Source: Humulus lupulus (Eukaryota > Streptophyta > Magnoliopsida > Rosales > Cannabaceae). Taken from it: a stretch of 64,000 nt of DNA. The notes below the pieces were generated by a model, which saw nothing but the letters and a program-made list of their open reading frames with translations, made no database searches and was not told the origin of the DNA. The position numbers were made by a program, and so were the translations under genes. Location: NCBI RefSeq assembly GCF_963169125.1, contig NC_084795.1, forward strand, positions 276,716,122 through 276,780,121, given 5' to 3'. Within the stretch, counting starts at the first letter, position 1. Each line of letters opens with the position of its first letter. Shown in pieces: positions 23,331-34,742 of this stretch.

Positions 23331-25042
23331 CTGATCAGCCCAAAAACCAGCAACGCACCAGCAAACTCCCCTGCATTTTCCCTCTCAAACCAGCCCTTCA
23401 AATCAACTCAAAACCTCTTCCAAACACTCATTTAAACCTCCAAACATCACCCATAACTCACCCACAACACAACCCAAGTTAAACATCAATTAAACTCCCA
23501 TTAATTCCTAACTAACACATCAAAATCACAAGCTGAAACTTAATAGAAAGAAACAGGGTATAGCTCAAAACTCAGACTTAATTCCTTACCTCAAGGTCGG
23601 TTTTCAAACCCCTTCAATGGCTGAATCAAGTCCCTAAGCCCAAACCTTGATTTTCCTAGCTTGTTCCTTCAAATTGGCTTCAAAATTCCAAAAGGAGAAA
23701 GAAGAGAAATGGTATACGGGTGAGGAGAGAGAGGAGGTTGATGTCTCTGTTTTGGCTCTGTTTCCACAGCCTTCCAAACCCCAAAGCTGATATAAATCAT
23801 TAGGGTCAAAAGACCATAATGCCCCTAGGCCAATTTAAAAGCTTCTAAGCACTCCCAAGGGTAAATTCGTCATTTCCAACCTATACCGTTAATTATAATT
23901 AACGCTCTCCAATTCCTGCTATTCTCAACATTCTCAAATGCCAATAAATCACATCCCATTACCCTTTAATTCCTGGTAATGTTCTAATCATCAAAATGAC
24001 CCCGAGACTCACCCCGAGCCCCGAACTAAATCCCGTTATGACTAGACCGAAAACTTGCTTTCCCATGATCATCTCACGTCGAATGGCTCGAACCAATCCA
24101 CATATAATGTGGATAAATTATAATTCACCCATATGCATAAAATTACACAATCACGCCCCCAATGGCCAAATTACCAAAATGCCCTTGCATTTAAAATATG
24201 AGCCCATATGCATGCATTCACCATCATATAATAATATAATTCACATGAACATGCATATAATCATTAAATATCATAATAAATCAATTATGGCCCTCCCGGC
24301 CTCCTAATCAAGGTCCTAAACCTTATTAGGAAATTTGGGGCATTACAGAAAGAACTTACGAGGACGGTTGAAGTAGTGGTGTTCGCAATTGCGAAACCCC
24401 ATCGACATAAAGAACTAGTCCTTGAAGTCGTTGGGGTGGTTGGGCAGCTCGATGACTGCAGCAGAGTTGGGAAAACGGGTCAAGTAATAGAACCCGTCAC
24501 CTCGCCCCTGTTGATCCAGGCTGGCTTAGAGGCAGAAAAATAAAGGATGTCCGCTGGTGTAGGGACCTCCCATTCATGCTTCAGGAAGAGGTACCTGAGC
24601 CCCGCCAGCAGACGGTAGGAGTTCGGGGGCAGTTGGAAGGGAGCCAGCCTCACGTAATTCAGAAAGTCCGCGAAATACTGGTCCAAAGGAAGGAAGGCCC
24701 CGGCCTTGAGGTGTTCGTTGCTCCAGGACGCGAACTCCTCGTTGAGAGGCGTGCAACTCCTCTCACCCTCGAAGGGAGGTCGGACAACAAGAGCACCTGT
24801 CCCAATTTCGATGTTGTGGGACACCAAGATCTTGTTGACCCTCCCTTGGGTCGTAACCTTCGAGACTATCCTCTCGGCCTCGAATAAGGCATCAATTCCT
24901 ACCTCGACCTCTTTCTCCACAGTGGGACCAAAGTGGGGGATAGGAGATTCAGCAACTATCTCATTCCCCTTGCTGGCCTCCTGGGATGATGAACCGGCGG
25001 CGCTCTTTTTGGGCATGTTCTTCCTGGGCCCTATCTGGTCGC

Positions 25043-25579
25043 CTAGCAGACAAAGATGAAGAAAATTTAGATAGGCGGCCTAAAAATAGAAAAGGGAATC
25101 TAGCGCGTGAAGTGATTTTTGTACACGGGCTGAGGTAATCTCAGCCCATGGTGCGTGAGGCCACGCGATGCTATGATCTCGCGCCTGTGTTTCCAACGAA
25201 TCCCCGATTGCTCAGGATCTGTGTGTCAGGAGGGTCAGGATAATGTTTGCCTTGGAGGGAAAGTTTCAAAAAGCAAAACCGCCTAGGAAGCGTGACCCCT
25301 AAGCTACCCGGTTTTGCACCCCAAAAACCTATCGCCTTCCCCTCTCTAAACAGGCATTCACGAAAAGTTACCCAGAAGAACTACCCAGAAAAGTTACCCA
25401 TAAATTATCTTGTCCTATACATCACATTCCTAAACATGTTCTCATATGGTCGATACCCCTAGGATAAAAACCTACGCAGAAAACACCAGCCAAAAACAAC
25501 CTACAGTGTGCGACTAAGAAAGAAGTTAACCTAACAAAGAAACGGAAATATCAAAAAGTGCAACAGGCAGAGGACTTAC
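25043..25579 (-). other. Leader intron of the antisense gene (element A)
   Basis: On the minus strand a donor CACT|GTAAGT (25580/25579) and a pyrimidine-rich acceptor ending CTGCTAG|GCGACC (25043/25042) bracket 537 bp. The exon after it starts 26 bp before the ATG at 25016. Element D has the same arrangement before its antisense gene. The upstream leader (25580 to about 25765) is purine/pyrimidine-biased and non-coding. Confidence 0.6.
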
Positions 25580-25792
25580 AGTGTTTTTGCTGTGTGAAAT
25601 TCGCAAAGAGTGTAGGAGTCAGAGTCCTGGTGAAGCCTTTAGCACTGGAGTTGCAAAAAAACTCTTGTGGCGAGAGCGTAGGGATCTCTGGGACGATAAC
25701 CGAGAGAAGAAAGGCTTCTGAGGTTGAAGAAGAGAGAAGGTGAGAAGAAAATTTTCAAATAAAGGGTGGCTCCTGTGAAAGGTGGCCAACCT

Positions 25793-25803
25793 TATATATA
25801 CGT
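25793..25803 (-). promoter_or_regulatory. Putative TATA box for the antisense gene (element A)
   Basis: TATATATAAGG on the minus strand, about 210 bp before the leader-intron donor. The position suits a promoter for the antisense transcript. Inference only. Confidence 0.45.
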
Positions 25804-26045
25804 AAGAGGCAAAGGAACGAGGACCATTCGATCGCCTTAATGCAAGATACGAGGGTCATGACTCGAGAGGCGGAACGACGGCCGAAGATAGGCTAGGCCA
25901 TTTAATGCAATTATTGGAAGACGGACCATCACCAACCACGGTGCTCCATGTGTCTGATACCTGCGCAGCAGACGGGAAATGAAGAGTCAAAAGAGAAACC
26001 TAAAAGCCCCCACTGTGGTCACAGATGACATCATGTGTCACGATC
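25804..26045. other. Non-coding DNA between antisense promoter and 3' LTR
   Basis: About 240 bp with no open frame of note. It would be the upstream region of the antisense gene and the downstream end of the sense transcript before the polypurine tract. Confidence 0.5.
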
Positions 26046-26062
26046 AGGGGCTTGGGGGCAAA
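26046..26062 (+). other. Polypurine tract of element A
   Basis: AGGGGCTTGGGGGCAAA directly precedes the 3' LTR start TGTACACCC. It primes plus-strand synthesis in this family. Confidence 0.8.
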
Positions 26063-26832
26063 TGTACACCCTAAATATCTGCGAGTTATTAGCGAGCTGG
26101 AAAAGGGAATAATTCAGTCCGCCACGTGTAAATCGTCCCCCCGAAGCTGTTGTTACGAGTCTCCACCTCCCTAGCCCGAAGCTGATCAGAGAGTTAGCAG
26201 TCTACTCTCGAAGGCAATGGGTCAGCAGTATGGATATCACGAGCTGGCGCTACATCGAGCTCGAGCTACAGCATAAATCTGACACTCGAATCCTTGTAAA
26301 GGCTACCACGCAATGTAAACGTGCACATATCAGACATCACATGTCTATTACATTCCTGAATTCTCAGACACGCAGCATAAACATGCGTGTTCAGGCACCC
26401 CACGACTGGTTTGGGCCATGCGGCCCATTATCTCCCATTACCTATTGATTAGACAACACCTCATTGTCAGGTTTTAGGAATTAATCAGCAGTGTCACAGA
26501 GATGACATGATGGGTAAGAAGGTCATGGGATGACCCCCTTTAGGTATCCTCTCCCTATAAATACCGAGACCCTGGGCGTTGCAAGAGGTTGGGCATTTTC
26601 ATTGTAAAGAAACACTCTGTAAAAAATACTCAAGATATATCAATAATATAGATTGGTGGACTAGAGGGATTTTAACCTTCGAACCACCTAAAAAGAAAGG
26701 AGTGATAACCTTCCCACAATACTAATTTTGCTAGTTTGGAATTTAAATATTTTCATATTACGGTTCACTATTCAGCACTAATCCATCCCGTTTATTCGTA
26801 TAATTATCTGTTGGTGAAGAATCGTGTCAACA
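26063..26832 (+). repeat. 3' LTR of element A
   Basis: Starts TGTACACCC, ends GTCAACA, and is followed by the target duplication GCATA. TATAAATA at 26556-26563. Matches 4060-4836 with scattered substitutions and small indels. Confidence 0.92.
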
Positions 26833-26837
26833 GCATA

Positions 26838-27149
26838 TATCATGAAACCATAGCACTAAAAACAAAAGTACCTAACATGCTCTTCTATATGGCAAACTCA
26901 TGAAATAAAAATACCATGCTGAAATTTTAAAACATAGAATTACAAACACCATACAACCCTAGCTCGAATACGCATAGGATCCAATAACAAAATATATCGC
27001 AACATCTTATCATGCTTCTTTTATTTACTTACTTTCACATACAAATTTATTTACATAAAATCATGACTTTATGAACCAAACCCTAACATCCTTTTCCAAT
27101 TTCAAAATGCTACACACTTAAGACCAATAAGTATATTCAAAATATAATA
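26838..27149. repeat. Old AT-rich repeat DNA between A and the CACTA element
   Basis: No gene. It continues the sequence that ended at 4059, the DNA into which element A inserted. Confidence 0.4.
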
Positions 27150-27229
27150 TTTCACTACAAGAAAGTTGGTTTTTGCCTGCACTTTTTGGAATTTCGCAAC
27201 TCGTGAAACGCGTTGGCAAAAATGGCTAT

Positions 27230-28730
27230 TTTGTTGGCATTAATCTGCGCAGGCAAAAGTAGTTTTTACAACGTAATTGTGCCAGTAAAGATCGGTGCAC
27301 TTTTTACAATGTAATGTTTGATGGCACATAAGGCATTATTGCACCGGCAAACGTATTTTTTCCTGTACCGAGTTTTTACGATGGTTCTTTTGTCGGCGCA
27401 TTACTCAATTGCGCCGACAAATGTCAAAAACGGGCAGGTAAAAGATAAAATTGCGCCGACAAAAGTATTACTTAATAGAAATACACTTTTTTTTTCAGTG
27501 ATAAAAGTTTTATATAGTATCATTCATAAATTAATGAGTATTTAACATCTAATAAACAGTATATTGTCGTTAGATTGTTCTAAGATTAACGATAATACTA
27601 ATGAACTTTGTAATTATCAACTATTAAGGTAAAAAGTGTTGTGATCATTGTCGATTATTCTTATCTAACAATACGGTTATCATTTAGTTAAAAGAAAAAT
27701 GTTATCATATGTCTAATAAACTGTTTGATTACACATAAAGTTTATGAATATATACAATCTATGTCTTACTGAGCATTATTAGTGTTACTAATGAGTAATG
27801 TTCTTTTGATAATATATATCTATATGTACATTTCAATATTGATAAATAAAATTGTATTGATAGTTTGTTGGAACGTTAAATAATTATTCTTTTTTTTAGG
27901 AAGACAAAAGAATAGTTGATCATACCACTCACATTTTATTATAACTAAAAATAATTAATAGTAATCGTATTGATTGTGTCAGTAGATAAACTATTGTGAT
28001 ATGTAAGTATGTCATCCAATTTCAACAATTTTTAGATATATTTAGTATTCATTATTATTTATGGACAAAAGAAATTGTTCGATTAAACCCTAAGTATTAA
28101 AATATTCGAAATATTAAGCAGTACTAATAGTTAACCTAGTTTGTTGATAATGTCTCTTTCGTTGTCATTCAATATAACACCAGAAAGTATTAGTACGTTG
28201 CATTTTAACTATTATTTCGTTGTTTAGAAACATTAAATGTTTCAATTATTATGCCCGGGTAATTGTAATTTCTTAAAAAATTATCTTAAAATAAATAAAA
28301 AATATGAATATACTTTTGCCATCATAAAAGGACTTTTCCTGGCGTGTTTTTGTGCCAAGTGACCTTTGCCGACGTAATTCTGAAACGTGTAGGCAAAAGT
28401 CGAGTGGGAAAATTCATGCCATGTCTAATTAAAAATCCACATGGAAAGAATTTTTTTCGACGCATTTCACCTAACACGTAGACAAAAGTCCCACATTTTA
28501 ATTACCGTTAGGACTTTTTCTGGCGCGTTAGGTGAAATGTGCCGACAAAAGTCCACATGAGTAATATAATTGTTGGACTGACTTTTGCTAGCGTTTCATT
28601 GTGCCGACAAAGGTCCCACTTAATGAAACGACGTCGTTTTCAATTAGCGCATCAAGGGCACTTATGTCGGCGTAAAATTTAACTTTTTTCGGCGCAACGA
28701 AATGCGCCGACAAAAGTCAATAAAATAAAC
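27230..28730. repeat. Left subterminal repeats of the CACTA element
   Basis: About a dozen variants of TTTGTCGGCGCA or TGCGCCGACAAA in both directions, for example at about 27390, 27410, 27450, 28545, 28600 and 28690-28717. Such repeats bind the element's transposase-associated protein in this superfamily. Confidence 0.75.
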
Positions 28731-29069
28731 CAACGTCGCATGACCATTTCTTCCCCCACTTTCACTTTTCTTTCATTTTCTCTCTCTTCAGTTCTCTCCA
28801 CCCTTGAGTCATCACCCCTATCTCCACCACTAAGTTGTCGCCCCTCTCTCCACCACCCTCTCCCCACGTCGACCTCCACTCTCCACCACCCTCTCCCTCG
28901 CTCTCTTCTCTTTCTCTTCCCACCCTCTACCTAGCTTAGGAACAAGTGACACCAGCTGATCGAGAAGTTATTTGACAGAGGTTATTTGTAAGTATCTTTG
29001 TAAATTTCAAAGAAATCACTATTAATTATTTTTTTCCATCTTCATAATATTTTAATTCCAAATTTGTGA

Positions 29070-31232
29070 TTTTAGGAAAAATTCATTTACCCACAAGACA
29101 ATCATGTAATCAACGATGACATGGTAAGACAGATGCAAAAGCATCTGAGTGACTGGCACCATACGATAAAGAGGCACTGGGTACAGGTTTGGGGAGACTG
29201 GACAATGAGGGAGCGAAGGCGAAACCTTGTAGTGGTGTTAGTTCTTCTGATTTGGCAACTCTATGCGATTATCGGGCTTCTAATTCTCAACAAGTATAGT
29301 TTAGTTTTTAAATTAATGTTTCATTATAATTTTACAATCTAAATCAATGAGTATTATTTTTTGTTTGAAGCGTATATCGAAGAGAAATAAAGAGGCTCGA
29401 GCAAAAATGACCATACCAGGAGGACACGGTTCCAAATCCATTCTTGCACATGTTTATGATAGCATAAGTGATAACAATTGAGGTCTTTGCGATTACAAAA
29501 ATATTATAAGGATTATTGTGTTCTAATAATTATTTTCTAAGATCGACTTGTCTACTGGCTAGTTATTGAGCATGATTGACATAATTGAGCAGCTCCACAG
29601 GAAGAAGGATAAGTGGATTAGCGATGAAGAAGTGACGAAATATGTAAGTTGTCTAACCTTAACTAATTTAAGAGCATCTCCAATGGAGTGCCAAAAATGT
29701 GATGCATTGTTATACTTAACACATTTTAGTAAACGTATTACTCCAATGGTGTTCTAAAAAGTGTGTCAAATTTGGCACATGCTAAAAGTTGTGCCAAATT
29801 TGGCAAGATATAGCATGGGCCAAATTTGGCACAACAATAAATGTCCATTTTTTTATTTACCATATTGCCACTAATTTATTAATTAACAATTAATGATTGA
29901 CCATATTACTTTTTTTATTCATCTTTTTTACAATATAAAATGAAAAAATATATTAATTTTTGTATATTATCAATATATAATGAATTGTTGACTTTTTTAA
30001 GTTAATTTGCATCTTGTGTATTGGAGCACATTAGCAAATATTGAGCCAAATATGACATTGACTCATTTTTTGTGCCAAATTTGGTACAAAATTTACATCT
30101 TGCCTCGGAGATGGTCTAAAGTATGTATTAATTTAAAATTTTATTATCATTTTACTTAAAGTTTAGTTAAAAGAAACTAAAAGTTTAGTTAATAATTAAT
30201 AAATAGTAATTACTAATTGGTTGGTGTCAATTAGTAATTACTTTTATTAATTACATTTATAATATTTAAAACTTTATGATCTATTTGTCAATATCTTTAT
30301 GATTAGTGATTGTGGACCAATACATAAAAAGAACGTAACTAATGTTGTCCATGTATCTGAGAGCTTATGGGCTAAATTAATTTGGTCATGGAAATCCATA
30401 TCTCAATGAAAAAATATGCAGATATTGTTTATATATATATATATGTTTAGAAGCATAAATTTCCTCATTAATGGAATTAACTGCTCTTATCATATTTGTT
30501 AGCAATATTCGCATATTTTTTTTATTGAGATATGGATTTTGCTGACCAAATTAACTTAGCTCATTTTCTCCCAGAGACAGAAAAAAAATTAATTATTTTT
30601 TTTTTCAATCATTGGTCTATAGTCACTAATGATGAGATGTTGGCAAATAGATAATAAAGTTATACTTTGAAACTATATAATTGATAAATTTGCTTTAGAA
30701 ATGTTCATGTTGTTTAGTTATTTTATTTCTAAGCTAGGTTTTCTTTTAATGTTATATTGGAATCTAATATATATGAGTTTGTTATTGTGCAGACTCAGAT
30801 GACCGAGAGCCGAGTCGCAGATTACGACCGCTGCATCATCTGTTGCTTCCTGTGTCGGCAATAATGAGGATGGTAAGTTCCCACCTAATATGGACATTGT
30901 CACTGATGTCCTTGGGCCCCGCTCGTGCTATAAGAAAGGGTTTGGCAACGTTGCCTAGGCTAAAGGCAATTGGGGGGAAGAGGGCAAGACCTTCATCATC
31001 ATCTTCTCAAATATTCGGGAAAGTGTCACCTGAAATGGACGCCTTACTCAAGCATAATCAACATGAGAAGCATAATAAAAAACTTGAGAGTCATCAGCAA
31101 CATCAGGATCTCTTGCTCGATTCTTTGTTGAAGCAGATTGGCACTATGGCTCCTGGTTTTACTGTGGACTTATCAGAAGATGGTGTAGCTGATGGGGGCG
31201 GGGATGATGAGGACACCAGTACCCACTTGTAG
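29070..31232 (+). pseudogene. CACTA second protein (Transposase_24 / Ptta-like), exon fragments
   Basis: Family usually binds subterminal repeats and assists transposition. Exon pieces in order: about 29075-29290 (SDWHHTIKRHWVQVWGDW, likely after an acceptor TTTTAG at 29070), about 29370-29480 with the diagnostic NKEARAKM and GGHGSKSILAHVYDS, and 29570-29643 (IEQLHRKKDKWISDEEVTKY) ending at a GTAAGT donor. The last piece runs from about 30790, after an acceptor TGTGCAG, to 31232. It includes IVTDVLGPRSCYKKGFGN and a coiled-coil tail with HNQHEKHNKKLESHQQHQDL. Frames are broken by stops and one frame change near 30945. Confidence 0.65.
29672..30116. mobile_element. Miniature element (PIF/Harbinger-like MITE) in the CACTA intron
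   Basis: Ends GAGCATCTCCAATGG and CCTCGGAGATGGTC are imperfect inverted repeats, flanked by TAA on both sides (29669-29671 and 30117-30119), the target type of PIF/Harbinger elements. 445 bp, AT-rich inside with GTGCCAAATTTGGC palindromes near both ends. It inserted just after the GTAAGT donor of the preceding exon. Confidence 0.75.
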
Positions 31233-31489
31233 AACTTTTTTTCTTTATTTGTAGTTTATATTATTAGATACAATGTTTGTTTTAATTTACTAAACTACTT
31301 TAACACTTTCATGTTTAATGGAGACAATTAACATTAATAGTTCCAATTAAATTAATTTATATAATTACTAAATGAGTTAAAATTAAATAATTAATTAATT
31401 TAATATAAATTAAAATTATTAAATATAAATTATATTAATATTTTTATAATTTATTTTAATTTTATAAAAAAAATTACTTTCCTCTACGC

Positions 31490-32418
31490 AAAATTGCATC
31501 GGCCAAAGGCCTTGCAGTAAAAAAAACAGACTTTTGTCGGCGCATTGTAACACCAGAAAAGTTAAATTTTTGCCAACGCGAAATTGTGCCGCCAAAAGCC
31601 TTAGCCTTTGTCGGCGCCATTTTATGCCACTAAAAAGTCTCACTTTTGCTAGCGTGATTTTGCGGCGGCAAGGGCTAAGATTTTTGCCGACGCAAATTTG
31701 TATCGCCAAAAGTAGGACAGAGCATTAGGTGGGTTATAAGAATTTTAAATCGGTTTATATTATAATCGATTTTGGTTACATAATTTATATTATACCCAAA
31801 TAAGGAAAAAAAAATTAACCCGTCCAACGGTTTGATCAGGTTAACCCGCCCAAACATTATGTTGTTAGTGTAATTGTTGTATATCAAGCTTTAAAATTTC
31901 AAAACTTTTTGTAGCTATTAAAATATTAATTGAATCAACATTAAAGTGTTAAACAAACATTTATTCTTAAAATAAAAAGGAAATATCAAAGCTTAAAGTC
32001 TAAGAAAATATTAAAAATAAAATAAAATTTTAATTGGGCGGGTCGATTTTAATTCAGTGGTTGGACCTATTTTTTAACCCGCCCAATTAACAGATTGAGC
32101 GGGTTAAATTTAACTCGGGATTTTCGGGTTGCATTTTTTTTTTGTTTTTTCGAGTTGGTTTGGGCGGTTATTTAAGTTGGGCGGGTTGCAAAAAATTTGG
32201 AAAACCCTAGCCAAAAGTGTTTTTGACAATTTCGTGCAAACGTTTTTCCTCGACACATCTGTTTATATGCCATCATATTTTTGCGTCATTTTAAGTTACT
32301 TTTTTTGGCACAGTTCATTACCGACATACTTTCACCGTCAGCTTTTGCCAACACAAAATTGCGTCGGCAAAGCCTAGATGTTTTTCGTCGGCGCACAAGT
32401 CAATTTTTCTTTGTGGTG
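31490..32418. repeat. Right subterminal region of the CACTA element
   Basis: Further TTTGTCGGCGCA-type motifs at about 31534, 31605, 31680, 32345 and 32385. The stretch 31740-32180 between them is AT-rich with GGGCGGGT and GGCGGGTT patches and no gene. Confidence 0.65.
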
Positions 32419-32421
32419 TCT

Positions 32422-32612
32422 CATACATTCACATCAATAAGCACACACATAAAATAACATCAATATAACCTTAAAGTTCTAAGGCACCTAGGCTGAAACA
32501 TGCCAATGTAACAAACAACATCACACAAAAAAAAAACCCTAACATGCCTTTCTATGAGAACAACCAACAAGAAAAGAAAAATAATAACGAAATTTCATTA
32601 CATCTTGATAGT
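32422..32612. repeat. Old AT-rich repeat DNA
   Basis: Continuation of the host repeat on the right of the CACTA element. No gene. Confidence 0.4.
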
Positions 32613-32617
32613 GTAGA

Positions 32618-34737
32618 TGTAACGCTCTTATTTTCTCATAAATATAATATAGAGAACCAGTATTGAAACATAAAAGCACAAATGTTGCCCTTTATTGAAA
32701 ATTACATAAATTAGAGGGGATCCCAATTTTACAATAAAAAGATGTCTTCAAAACTAAAATACAACAACATTTATTTTTAGAGGAATAAAAAAAATACTAG
32801 TAAGAAACAAAATGTTGCTTTAGATCTTCCAGCAGCTATACAGCCCTCACGAATGCATAAGCAGCTATCTAGATCCAACTCGCCACCGACCATCTATCCC
32901 TTTTACTTACTTTGATCTTTACAAGTATACTATAAGGAGTGAACTTCTAAGCTCAGTAACGAAAATGCAATCATAACAAGCATACAACAAAATTCATACA
33001 TATCACAAATATTTCATTATTTCAATACTAACATAAAAACTATCTATTTCTATAATAACGTTATCGTACAAAGAGAGTCATTAACATACCAATCTATATA
33101 AATCTAATGTCATAATCATAAACTTAATAAATGTCATAATCATAATAGATACAAATGAATCAGTCAAGTATAGATAAAGTGCTTATAAAGTTTTGGGCAT
33201 TCGAGCCCTCCAAACATCACTTAGGTCTGTCATGCAGTTTTGGACGTCACTTAGGTCCATATATGAGCTTCACTTAGGCCAGTCACACTTATCTTCCTGT
33301 ACCTGAAATGTTTGGGTCATAACATTTACTTAAGATCATAATCTAATTCTATCTACTTTTCCCTACCTTGATAGTGGCGAAAAGAAGTAGAGAGATTGCT
33401 TGTAAATACTAGTGGATCATGCCCAACACCTTATACATAAAATAAAGACTAAAATTAGGATATAAAATATAACTTAATTTCATAATCTAAAACCTTTTAA
33501 GAAACCATGCCTTAACCCTTGAAACATGACAACACAATCATAATATCCCGAGCCTTTGAGAGAACGACGACTATCTTTTAATTAACTAAGATTTGAACTT
33601 TCTTATGCTTATGGTGTTTCTGCTATAGAATGGTGATTTGGGTTAGGTATATCTCAGCCAAGTGAGGGAATAATGATGATGATGAGGCTAGGTTTCAAAC
33701 TCAAAAGAAAAAGAAGAAGAAGAGTTCGAACACCGCTAGTGTTCTTGGTGATTTCGGCTATATGGTGTATTTGTGAGCAAAATGGAAGAACTTGAGAGAG
33801 TGATTTTTGAAAATTGAAGAGTCTTGGAAACTTTGAGTGTGTGAAAAATGAAGATCACAAAGGGTATATTTATAGGGTTAGAGTCTCAATTTCTCTCCTA
33901 ATTCTACTCCAACCACTTTCAATTTGAAATTTAAATAAAATAGAATCCTAGCCTCTAGAGAGAATATCTCTACATTATCTTATTAATATTTTGATTAAAT
34001 AATTGAGAAATAATATAACCATAAAACTACCTAGTAAAGAATCTTTCAACCTCTACCTACTTCCTCTTTCTCTCCCTCTTCCACGTCATCTCTCTCTCTC
34101 TCTAAAATTCTAGAGATAGAAGATTATCTTTCCTAGAAATCTCGTAACTTTGGACCCACCTGTAGTAAAATCTACATAACTTGAGTTTTAGAAATCTAAT
34201 TTGGATAATCTAGATATCGTTAGAAATATTATCTACAACTTTCTAGAAATACTATTTTTCCAAAATCATAATATAACGGGAGAAAAATAGGGTCCCAAGT
34301 TACCGTACTCTAAAGTTACGAAAATTTCATTTAATAATCTAATTCACCTAACCATAAAGATAAAATATCATCCAATTCCACAAATATATTAACCAACCAT
34401 AACTAATAACCCATAAAGATAAAATAACAACCTAATCCACAAGTATTTTAACCAACCATAACTAATATCCCATAAAGATAAAATAACAACTTAATTCACA
34501 AATATCTTAATCAACCATGACTAATAGCAAACTTTAATTCTCTAGGCTGATTTCGAATTTACTAAGCCCAAAATCTTATTGGGCTCTATGTAGACTCGAT
34601 CCATCATCAAAACAATTTTTAGTAATACTATAATTAATTTATTCTTATGTAATCACCCATTTTCCACTAACAAGGCTACTAATATTATAAAAAATTTAAT
34701 AACAGAATAGTAGCTAAAACAAAAGTCGGGTTTTACA
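32618..34737 (-). mobile_element. Probable solo chromovirus-type LTR
   Basis: Minus-strand LTR: begins TGTAAAACCCG at 34737 and ends GAGCGTTACA at 32618. Flanks GTAGA (32613-32617) and ATAGA (34738-34742) agree at 4 of 5 bases. No coding content. It follows the same plan as the other TGTAACG-type LTRs, with an 'agctcagtaa' phrase near 32950, but is more AT-rich and diverged. Confidence 0.7.
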
Positions 34738-34742
34738 ATAGA

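Larger units (their letters stand above)
21747..24347 (-). mobile_element. Solo chromovirus LTR in an intron of the antisense gene
   Basis: Minus-strand LTR: begins TGTAATGCCCC at 24347 and ends GGGCGTTACA at 21747. The exact 5-bp duplication GAAAG (21742-21746 and 24348-24352) shows an independent insertion. It lies 7 bp inside the intron, just past the GTAAGT donor, so it does not interrupt exons. No internal genes. It carries GC-rich dyads near 23220-23330 and a palindrome array at 22296-22618. Confidence 0.92.
20700..25016 (-). pseudogene. Antisense spliced gene (aORF) of Tat element A, truncated
   Basis: Runs opposite to gag-pol. Function unknown; similar antisense frames are known in Tat-lineage elements and match the plant 'putative gypsy type transposon' domain family (PF04195-like). 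Exon with ATG at 25016 (MPKKSAAGSSSQEASK) to 24360, containing APFQLPPNSYRLLAG and EWEVPTPADILYF; a frameshift near 24487 and a TAG near 24423 break it. Donor GTAAGT at 24359-24354. The next exon, 21670-20933, holds LRLARFNPVLNVTLLQCVD. An 87-bp intron 20932-20846 follows, then a third exon 20845 to about 20700, where it runs into chromovirus pol. A solo LTR sits in the first of these introns. An in-frame stop is near 21430. Confidence 0.75.
4060..26832 (+). mobile_element. Tat-lineage Ty3/gypsy retrotransposon A with nested insertions
   Basis: Two related LTRs (4060-4836 and 26063-26832) are flanked by an exact 5-bp target duplication GCATA (4055-4059 and 26833-26837), so the 22.8-kb span is one insertion. 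The sense strand carries gag then pol. The antisense strand between pol and the 3' LTR carries an extra spliced gene. The second, archaeal-type RNase H in pol places it in the Tat lineage. Three later chromovirus-derived insertions lie inside: a solo LTR in pol, fragment B, and a solo LTR in an intron of the antisense gene. Many stops, two clear frameshifts and a lost catalytic glutamate show it cannot be autonomous. The two LTRs differ at a few dozen positions by eye, so A is older than D. Confidence 0.9.
27153..32418 (+). mobile_element. CACTA (En/Spm) DNA transposon, decayed
   Basis: Left end CACTACAAGAAAG at 27153 is the classic CACTA terminus. The right end is its imperfect inverse, reading CACCACAAAGAAA from 32418. 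The 3-bp flanks are TTT and TCT, so the target duplication is imperfect. Subterminal copies of TGCGCCGACAAAAG and its inverse crowd both ends. The interior keeps exon pieces of the second CACTA protein (29070-31232) but no DDE transposase is recognisable. A miniature element sits inside. Confidence 0.85.

Noticed and set aside
15110..24347. Reading the two minus-strand LTRs as the pair of one complete chromovirus
   Set aside because: The copy at 21747-24347 has its own exact GAAAG duplication, no primer site follows it, and the DNA between it and pol is the Tat antisense gene rather than chromovirus gag.
24480..25016. Host protein-coding gene
   Set aside because: Sits inside element A, carries the PF04195-like domain, and is matched by the equivalent gene in element D, so it is an element gene.
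28740..28934. Serine/proline-rich open frame
   Set aside because: Low-complexity CT-rich text inside the CACTA element, likely an untranslated leader.
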